Position numbers and translations under genes: made by a program
Assembly (NCBI RefSeq): GCF_018991925.1
Contig: NW_024736071.1
Coordinates: 13,548,652 to 13,612,651, forward strand
Direction: 5' to 3'
DNA: 64,000 bases
Origin: Homarus americanus
Lineage: Eukaryota; Arthropoda; Malacostraca; Decapoda; Nephropidae
The notes under the pieces: generated by a model
Databases searched by the model: none
Told to the model about the DNA's origin: nothing
The model's input: only the letters and a program-made list of their open reading frames with translations
In this document: positions 35,911 to 45,800 of the stretch, in pieces
How positions within the stretch are numbered: position 1 is the stretch's first letter
Layout of the letters: each line of letters begins with the position of its first letter

Positions 35911-36012
35911 TTCGATAAAAGTATTTGTGGAAAAGTGTTACCACAAATAAAACACAAACACTCAGCTGTGTTTGAAGAAGTTCCCTGCCACTTAAGTGTT
36001 TTCAAGCACTAA
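35911..36012 (+). CDS. Candidate exon, weak
   Basis: The acceptor-like TTCCTTACTTTCAG precedes an open stretch of 33 codons (FDKSICGKVLPQIKHK onward) ending in TAA. It could be a terminal exon of the unrecognised gene, but its phase (0) does not match the phase-1 donor at 26991, so an unseen exon would be needed. It may be chance. Confidence 0.18.
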   Translation, partial: FDKSICGKVLPQIKHKHSAVFEEVPCHLSVFKH

Positions 36013-36264
36013 TGTGCCTTTTACACTGTAGTTATTATAATGACTACTCAATTACAACTGTACAGAGTAACCAGGACAAGTAACATAACCTTTGTTGTTA
36101 CTGATTTATTGCATGTAATATTCATTTTTGGGATGCCACCTTAACAGATGGTTTAGAACCATGTTTTTTTCACTTAAGTGTTATTATTTGTATGCTGTAA
36201 ATGTAGAACCTCCCAATATGTACAAGTACCTTTTTTCCATATGCCACTATTTCTGTGCTTTCAG

Positions 36265-36325
36265 AAAACTGGAACCACTGAGTGATAACAGTTATCAAAG
36301 GTTTATTCTTGGTCAGTTTGACTAA
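36265..36325 (+). CDS. Candidate terminal exon, weak
   Basis: The acceptor-like CTGTGCTTTCAG precedes a short frame KLEPLSDNSYQRFILGQFD ending in TAA, convergent with the end of GADD45GIP1. It needs a phase-2 donor upstream, which exon 3 of the unrecognised gene does not supply directly. Confidence 0.2.
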
Positions 36326-36613
36326 GCACCAAAGATGTGTATGGGGGATGGAGTAAAACTGTAGTTATGAGGAACACAAAAATTATTTAACTTTAAGGAA
36401 TATATACAATACCAAAATATTCCACTCACCAAGTAGAATAAATTTCACAGTGTGATTTACTATTCTCAATGCTTTGAATTGATGAAAATGAAGCAGCATG
36501 CAGGCCTTTACATGCTCCATTTACACTGGCAAAAAAAAAAAATCGCTAGGGTGTGTGATTTTAGCAGGATTCACGAAAGTTTAGCAGTGTTCAGTGGTCT
36601 ATTTCATCTAAAA

Positions 36614-36853
36614 TCACAAAGAATCCTCTGATGGTTTGTTTTCATGGGTTGTTTTAGCATCTGTCTCATTACTGGCAGCTTTCTTCAATTTCTCAATCAT
36701 ACGTTGCTGTCGTTCTAACTTTTTAGCAGCTTTGGATGCTTTCCTTTCTGCTTGTTCTTTTTGTAACAGAGCCTCCTTGAAGCGCTCATCCCTTGGATCA
36801 ATGCGATAACCAAGGATCTGACGTACCTCTTCAATAAGGCGTTCCTTCTTTCC
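36614..36853 (-). CDS. GADD45GIP1: GADD45GIP1 exon 4 (C-terminus)
   Basis: Follows TCTTTACAG; 79 codons plus TGA at 36616-36614. It encodes the conserved ERLIEEVRQILGYRIDPRDE block and a Lys/Ala-rich tail. A possible AATAAA signal on the minus strand lies at 36307-36302. Confidence 0.93.
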   Translation of the reverse strand, partial: GKKERLIEEVRQILGYRIDPRDERFKEALLQKEQAERKASKAAKKLERQQRMIEKLKKAASNETDAKTTHENKPSEDSL

Positions 36854-39800
36854 CTGTAAAGATATCCAAAGTAAATGTAAGTAGGAGAAGAGATGACCAA
36901 GAGAAGACTGAAAGTTGTGGGAGTTGGACACACTAGACATGAGTAGGATGGACAACATTCAGGAACCATTGGCAAATGTGAATTTGAGCAGAGCAGAGTA
37001 CTGTATCCAGTGATTACAGTACAGTACAATATAGGGATATTACAGCTATAAGGGTGACTGGATAACAACAAAGAAACACTGTGTTTGCTTTCGGTAATGA
37101 TGCAATATATACAGGTACACCACCGATTTTCCGGCACCCTTGGTTCCAAAGCCTTGCCGGACCAACCTTTGGTCCGAGGTCAGGTAATAATAATTCAACA
37201 ATACACCTCTGACCCACTAATTATACACCTCCTGTGTCTCTAAAGCACCATGGATTACTAGAAACTTAAATTTAACTAGTGATGTGATGTTTATATTCAA
37301 ATTAATCACTATATTACAAGGATTCCAGCAATGTAATTTATATTCTGCTAAGTCTAGTCAGCTATATTTTATAAGATAAAAACTCTAAGCTTAAACCTAC
37401 CTTCACCCAGGACCCAGGCTCCTAGGGAGGGAAGTTAGTGCCCCCCCCCCCCTCATAATTTTGTTTGGACTAAAGGAGGTGCCTGACCATCAGTACCCGG
37501 ATAATCAGTGGTGTACCTGTAGTACAATAGAACCTCTCTAGTTCATACAAACAAGTGAATTTTGCAAAGTAAAGAGTGACTTACAAGATATATGTGATGG
37601 ACCTTGGAAAATTTAACCCAAATTATCAAATATTGTATACTGTACTAGATTTGTGCTTGGGGGTTGCGGGGGTAGAAACACACAGTGAAAGGAGTCAAAT
37701 CCAAGGGCAAGATACATACAACACAAAACTGAGAAGCTACTGAGAAGAGAATTGGAGACACTCATGTGATTAGTGAAAGACAAATACCTACTTGGCAACA
37801 TAATCTATCCAGGCCCACCCTTTTTATTCAAATAGGCCCGGGGAAGATTAAAATGTCATGTGACGTGACCCGAAGTTCTACAGACACGTGATAGTACATG
37901 ACTCAAAACCTCGGGGTTAAGGTGGGTGGGTAGTATCATACGTTTTCAAGGCATCACTGCTGGCCAATGCCCACCAACCATGGCCATCTTGAGCATTGAG
38001 CCACCACTAGCATGGATATGGTCTCGGTATGTACAGTCGGCCCTTAACATACGTGGATTTAACTTACACGGATTTGCAAATATGCGGATTGCCGCTGGAG
38101 GAATATACATTATTCAAATCGCGCGCGATACCACACACTGCACACCACACACACACACATCGCCCACGCCACCCCACGTTCCCTCAGTCAGTCAGTCTCG
38201 CTGTAACCACGCTTGTGTTGACATCAGCATTGTAGTTGCAAAAATATTACATTTCCGTGAATGTATATAATGCAGTGCAGTGTTGATTTAAAGAAAATAA
38301 TCTTGAAATACACCAAGAGAACTAAAATTTTATGGATGAATTGGTGCCATGGGGTGACTTCTCTTCCACCCCAATGCCTTTTCTTCTTCCTTCTCCTCCA
38401 CCCCCATTCTAATTCCCATCATCATCATCATCCAGGAGCCTTCTACATACACACCTCAAAGTAAGTTAACTTTTCTACCATTTTTGTTGAATTTAGGAAA
38501 TTTTCGGTGAGCTGGAACCAATTACCCAAAAACCCATTGAAACAATGGTTTCGGTTAACGAACGACCTTATGGAACGGATTGAGTTCGTTAACTGAGGGG
38601 TCACTGTACTGTAGTGTCCATCAAGGTGTCACATAGAAGTGTACAACAACTGCCCAAAATGGAGAATTTGGGTTGATATTTTGGATACAATTGATTCTGA
38701 TAATTTAGGAGGGACAGTGATGATGATTAGTGTGTGCATAATATGCAGGAAAATGTACTTGAAACAGTACATGGCGAACAAAGAGGTGACTCAAGTTCTT
38801 ATGATGATAAGCTAAGCCCAGCCCAGCATGGGAGAGTGGGTGAATCATGGTTGTAGAAATTACAGTAACACTTCACACCTCATTAGTACATAATTTGATA
38901 CAACAAACTCAGGTTTCACTCATGCAATTTCAGTAGTAGATGCTTCAGAGGAACTGAGACCTGTGCTTTATCTACTAAGGAAATTCAGAGAGAATTTACA
39001 GTTGAGTCTGGATTTACGCGATTTTGTTTACGCGTTGGGTCATTTACGCGGCACCTTGCCAGAATGAAATGTTTTAATTACGTGGTAAATTTCATCATTT
39101 ACGCGGGTGAAGTATAATTTGTTTATTTACTGAAGATATACATGTTTTTGGCTCATAAAATATATAATTTACATTGCTGGAATCCTTACAAGATGATGAT
39201 AATTTTAAATATAAACATCTTAACATTTGCATTAGACATACAAATTTTAGATGTAATGTAAGGAGATGATGAAAATTAGCAAACATTTTATTTTTGTGCA
39301 AAATATATGAAGTTTACATTCAAAATATTTCCTGTCCTGCAAGGAATCCAGCAATGTCAATTATATTATCCTAACTTTAGTCTGAGGTATTATTTATAAC
39401 TATACCTTAAAATCTAGTTTTTTCACCCAAACATTTCTCAGAGAGGGAGGAGCCAGCGAGCGTGGGAAGAGGGGGGGAGTTGAGTCCATTATTTGAATGG
39501 ACATTAACCGGGCGACTGTATTTCTCTTAAATATTAATTGTGTGTGCATACCATCATGAAATTAAGATGTTATTTTTACTACAACGTAGGTATTGTGTCG
39601 GAAAAAGTGGAGTTTGGGGGTCGGCCCAGTCTATATTTTTGAATTAATCCCATATGTTCTGTTATTTCATTTAAGTGTTTCTCATTTTACGAGGGCCTCC
39701 ACAGGTTCAATTGACCGCGTAAATGCAGACCCCACTGTACTCCTTTCCAAAACCTCTCACTGACATAAGCCTAATGTTATGAAACGTGCCACAAAATGAG

Positions 39801-42800
39801 AGGATTATTTTTCTTAACCTCAGGCAAGGAAAGGGTTATTAATTACTGTATAGTATTTTCTGCTGGTTCCCTCTTGCCTGATGGCCTTAGCCAAGTTTGC
39901 TACAAGCTTTCAACTTTCCCTTTTCTATAATGTAATTTCCAAATGGTATATGCATGTGACTAAATGGGTAAAAAGCTATTGTATACAGGTGCTCCTCTAC
40001 TTACGAACGAGTTAAGTTCCTGAGGCTTGTTTGTAAGTCCAACTTTATTCTTGTATATACCAAACATAATGTAAAAAATGAAAAGATTATGGATATTTAG
40101 TACAGCTATACCATTAATACAGCCTTAAAACCTAGCTCACTCTCTTCCTCTTAGGCAATGTTTGTTCTAAATGGAATTTTCTTTAAAATAATCCAGTCTC
40201 ATCCACATTAAACACCTGTTCTGGCAAGTAACCCCCCTCAGTGATGATGTTTGTATCTCTGAAAGCTTGTAAGTTTAACGTTAAGTAGAGGAGCACCTGT
40301 ACTGTACTTTAGTACAGTACTACAAATACTGCTTTCTTGTTAAAAAGGTGGGAAAAAATTATGTGAATAACTTTGTTTTTATAGAGATGCAAAAAGAAAA
40401 CCCACCTTAGCTTCTTGTGCCTCCTTCTCTTGTTTCTCAATACGCTGACGGACTTCCTTCTTCCATCCTTCCAATTTGGCCACCTTGTGCACCAAGTCCT
40501 CTTGCCTGCAACATACATCCAATAATTATCAAAGAAAATTGCTGAGCTGTCCATTCATAAAACACTTTAAACCAGGAGAGTACTATACATTAACAACCTT
40601 GCTATTTGATTTCTTTTTCTCCCAAATTTCTGAGGGATGATTAGAGGGAAATGACCTCAAGAGAGAGAAAGAGAGAGAGATAAAGTATAAATAAATAAGC
40701 AAGTGGGAATAAAGGGGTACCGGGTACATCACTAGTGTACCTTGTATCTTCAACTTGCGCATTAAGCATATTGTACTGTACTTTGAAGTGAATTCCTTAA
40801 CCTCCTGTTGACTACAATGCTTATTAGTCTATATCTTGATATGGGTGAAAGTAAAGCCTGAAATGAAAAAAAAAAGACAGACTTTTTTCTTTTCAATTTT
40901 TTTACGGGCATTAACCCACCCGGGCACAGGTCATTTTTAATGACTCACATCAAGGCCTGGGGAGCGAAAATTTTATAAAACAAAAATAATTATGAAAATA
41001 ATAATAATAAAATTGCTTAAAAATATAAAAAAATAACAATTATAAGAAAATATTAATATAATACTAATCAAAATATATAAAAACTATAAATATTAAAATT
41101 AAAATAATAATAAAACTATTAAAAAAAATATGAAGTGAGAAATGATATACTATGTACAGCATATGTTGTGTTGTCAAAGTAAGAGAAACAATTGAGACCC
41201 TGCAATTGTGTGGAGGCAGAAAGTCAGAGAAGCACCCCGGGACTTGGTCACAATTTCTGTGATGCCATATGGCAGCAGGGTCTACCATTAGACAAATTAT
41301 GCTGTCCAAAAAGTATTATGCAAGCAGTAATGTGTGCAGTACATTATTACCCTACGCTCACCTCAATGTAAACAAGTACAGTGCAACCTCGAAAATTTGA
41401 ATTGCATGGACCCATCAAGTATACGAATTTTAGATGTATGGAAGCGCCAGAGAAAATTCTTGTATAAAAACATGCTACAAAAATTATTTACATATCTAAA
41501 ACTGTCAATAAGCAATAGGTATAATAAAATAAAAGTACAGTATCACTATACAGTATTTATATTCAAATCAACAACATTTATTCTAATATATTTAGAACAT
41601 TATAGCTACAGTGGTCTCCATGTAATCCTGCCAGTCTCCAAATACTGTACTGTACAACACTCTGTCTCCATCCACCTTCATGTCTTGAAACCCGGATGCA
41701 CTTGTTGTGCTCAGAATTATGATTGCATTTGAAAGCTTGAATTATTGTGGCGATATTTTCAAATTCGGAATCTAAAATTTTGGCACTTAATTTTTAATCA
41801 GATGCTATTCGAATTTTAGATGTATCCGAATTTTGTGGTTCGAATTTTGGAGGTTTCACTGTACAGTGATCCCTCGGTTAACGAAATTTTGGTTAACAAA
41901 TTACCTTCCATAAGAATCTTCAATTCGGTTAACGAACAAAAATTCGGTTAACGAAATTTTTACGAAATCATGTCAACATGTTTTCGCTTGCTCACCAGCT
42001 GGAATATTACTCCTCCAATACAGTAATCGGTTCTAGGGCTTAAATTCGTTCCCATTTGAGTAAATATAAAAAAGGTTGTACAATTAAATAATTTTCCAAG
42101 TTTTATATTAAAATTTTTAGTCATTTTAACACTTATTTAACATAATTGCAGTACAGGAAACTAGTTTTTGGTGCGCCAATCAGCCATTTGACTCACCCAG
42201 CAAGGCGTCAGTTTGTATCTCTTGTCAGTGGAGGTAACATCTTGCTTGTGGCTCTCTTGAACATGAACCATTTTTATGTTTTTACAGTACAGTGACCCCT
42301 CGTTTAACGAACACCTCGGTTAACGTAATTTCGATTAACGAACTGCCTTCCATAAGGATCTTCAATTCGGTTAACGAAAAAAAATTCGCTTAACGAACTT
42401 CTTACGAACCGACCTCAACATGTTTTCGCTTGCACTGACCGGGCAACCAGCTTTAGTATCAGTCCGCCAATACATTAATCGGTTCTAGGGCTTAAATTCC
42501 TTACTATTTTTGTAAATATCAAGAAGTTTATACTATTCAATAATTTTAAAAGTTTAATATTCAATTTTTTAGTCATTTTAACAATTATTGAACGAAATTG
42601 AAGGTAAAGTGACTAGTTTAATGCGCGGCATCCAGCCTCTTAACACAGCAAACAGGCGTCAGTCTCTCTCTGTTTTCACTGGAGGTAACATCTTGCTTGA
42701 GACTCTCTTCAACTAAATGCTTTTTTTCTGTGTTTCCAAGCAAATTATTGGTCATTTTGAAATATATTTTATATATTGACAATATATAATGCAGTGCAGC

Positions 42801-45800
42801 ATTGATTTAAAGAAAATAATCTTGAATTAAACCAGAGAGCTAAAATTTTATGGGTGAAATGGCACCATGGGGTGACTTCTCTTCCACCCCAATGCCTTCT
42901 CTTCTTCCTTCTCCTCCACCCCCATTCTAAATCCCATCATCATCATCATCATCCAGGAGCCTTCTACATACACACCTCAAAGTAAGTGAACTTTTCTACC
43001 ATTTTTGTTGAATTTAGGAAATTTTCGGTGAGCTGGAACCAATTACCCAAAAACCCATTGAAACAATGGTTTCGGTTAACGAACGTTTCGGTTAACGAAC
43101 AACCTTCTGGAACGGATTGAGTTCGTTAACCGAGGGGCCACTGTACAATTATTGGTCATTCTGAAATTTATTTTACAAATTGACAATATATAGTGCAGTG
43201 CAGTGTTGATTTAAAGAAAATAATCTTGAATTACACCGAGTGAACTTAAAATTTTATGGGTGAAATGACGGCATGAAGCATGAGGTGATTTCTCTTCCAC
43301 CCCCACTTCCTTCTCGTCCCCCCCCCCACTTCTAATTCCCATCATCATCATCATCATCATCAACCAGGAGCCTTCTCCATACACACCTCAAAGTAAGTGT
43401 ACTTTGCTGCATTTATTTTTACTTTGTATGTAATTTTCGGTGAGCTGGAACCAATTACCCAAAATCCCATTGAAACAATGGTTTCAGTTAACGAACAACC
43501 TTCTGGAACGAATTGTGTTCGTTAACCGAGGGACCACTGTATACACGTGATGGTCAGTTCACGTGGGTCAGTTGTGGAGTGTACATCTATGATCGACCGT
43601 GCTAGGTTTTTCCACTACTGCCCAGTCTTTGTGCGTGCCCTTATGTCTGTTTAAATTTTGATTGGGGCAGATAATGGAAAAGTACAGTTTTGTTTGGTCT
43701 TCCCTCTGAAGGTATCCCCTATAATTTGTAAAATCTTATAATTCGTAATGGCTAGAGCTCCTATTATTTTGAATTATAGGGGTTTTACTGTATCTTTGAG
43801 AAATTTAGTTCAGAGTTTCAAATGAACAACTTGTGAGTGTCTTTTTGGAATGTAAACCATTCACAAACCTTTTGGTAATGTTCTGTATGGACTTACTGAG
43901 TTATAATGACATCTGTACATACAGTGTTTAGTTTGGTTGCATAAGATGTTTGATAATTAATCAGTCTCCAAGAATGCATCTAATATTCATAACACTTTGT
44001 CAATAAGAAATTCGCTTTAGCTATATGAATTTTTGCTCTATACTGTACTGTACATTACACAACTTCCACAAACTATCTGCACGGTGAATACACGTTAAGC
44101 GAGGAGTTACTGTGACTTTGTCACTGCTGTCATATGCATCTCCCTTAGTTACTTTTTAAGAAAAAATATATTAAAAACTAAAATACGTAAACTTTGCTAC
44201 TTTAAATGTTGTAATACCTTACCAAAACATGAAAATTAAGAATGAAGAAGTGACAAGATAAATTTGTTTACCCGGTATACCTGTAACTACGGGATAGACA
44301 TTTAACTACTGACTGCAAAGATTACTCCTTACCTTTGTTTCAGCATCCGCTGTTCCTCCTCCTTCAATTTTATTGCCTTATTAATCATTTCATGTATAGA
44401 ATTTGGACAACTAACTCTTTCATATTCTTTATTCCAATTCATTTCCTCCATACTTGGCCATAATTTAGCAGGATTGATCCCACTAGCAGCACCGTGTAGT
44501 CCATACAGTTTACGTTGGTACGACAATCTAAATGCCTGCTCCTCATCTTCTGTTAACTGTCTAGACTGCAAAAAATAAGTAGAACAATTTATTATAATTA
44601 GACTGATTGATTAATTTTATTGGGAATTCATCACATATATAATAAAATACATTATAGGTATGAACAACAATTAAAATTTTTCATGCTTGTGTAAATTAAC
44701 CAAGATTAACTAATGGCAGCTCTCCATGCTGCACGTGCACGGTCTCATGCCAATTCTCTCGTCAGGTTACTACAGTATCTCTAATGACATCTCCCCACAT
44801 TATTCTTGGCCTGCCCATGGCTCTCATTCCCTCCACACTTAGGCTCCTGCACCTCTAGACCTAATTAGTCTCATCCATTCTCTCTACATACCCAAACCAT
44901 CTTAACCTACCTGTACACATAACTTTGCCAATACTGTACTCTCAATACTTGACACCCTCTTAGTTCTGAACAGGTCCTAATATCTTTCAGTGTCACATTA
45001 CAAAACCACCTCAACATTCTCATTTCAGCTCAATCAAGCCTACTTATGCCATTCTCTTTAACTGCCCATGTTTCACATCTATTTTGAGATGACTTTGAAT
45101 TCAATGCAAGTCCAAATTTCAAATGCAAGATATCCAAACCCCTATAATGGATTTCAATCTCAACCATATGATGCTGATCTTGAATATTTAGAAGTGGTTT
45201 TGGAACTTATTGCACAGTAAAGACAAAACATAAAGGATTAGCACAGCCATAGTTGGAAATCAGGAAACTAAAAATAAGTAACAAATGACAAGTAAGCAAT
45301 TAATTGCAGTACTGTATTACAAAACCCCAATGAGATCCTCCATCATTTCTTTAACATGTTCACAATTACCAGTTTCACTTCCTTATCTTAACAATGAACC
45401 AGAGCCATGGTAGCAACTGGATATTTGATATTGCCATATTTAAGGTAAATAAATTATTTACTTGCCTACAAAGCACCCAGAGACTTGAAATTACTGCCAT
45501 GTGATCAGTGTTCAGTGTGTTTTTATTGCATAATTCCCCCTTCTTTCATGCCTTGCTACTAATGGGTAATTTTTTATTTAAGGGATGAGAAAAAATAAAT
45601 AACTTAAAATGGTAAAGATTCAGAAAAGGTCTACCATGGCAACTACTAGCAACAATAAGTTTTCTAATGTATTTCATGGTGTATTAATAGAATCTGACCT
45701 TAATTTCCATTGGAAATGAGCCGTTATGGAGATATGACACCCCCCACTACCTACTACTTTGACTGCACTAAGTGGGCAGGGTTTCGAAGTCCTGTAGAGG

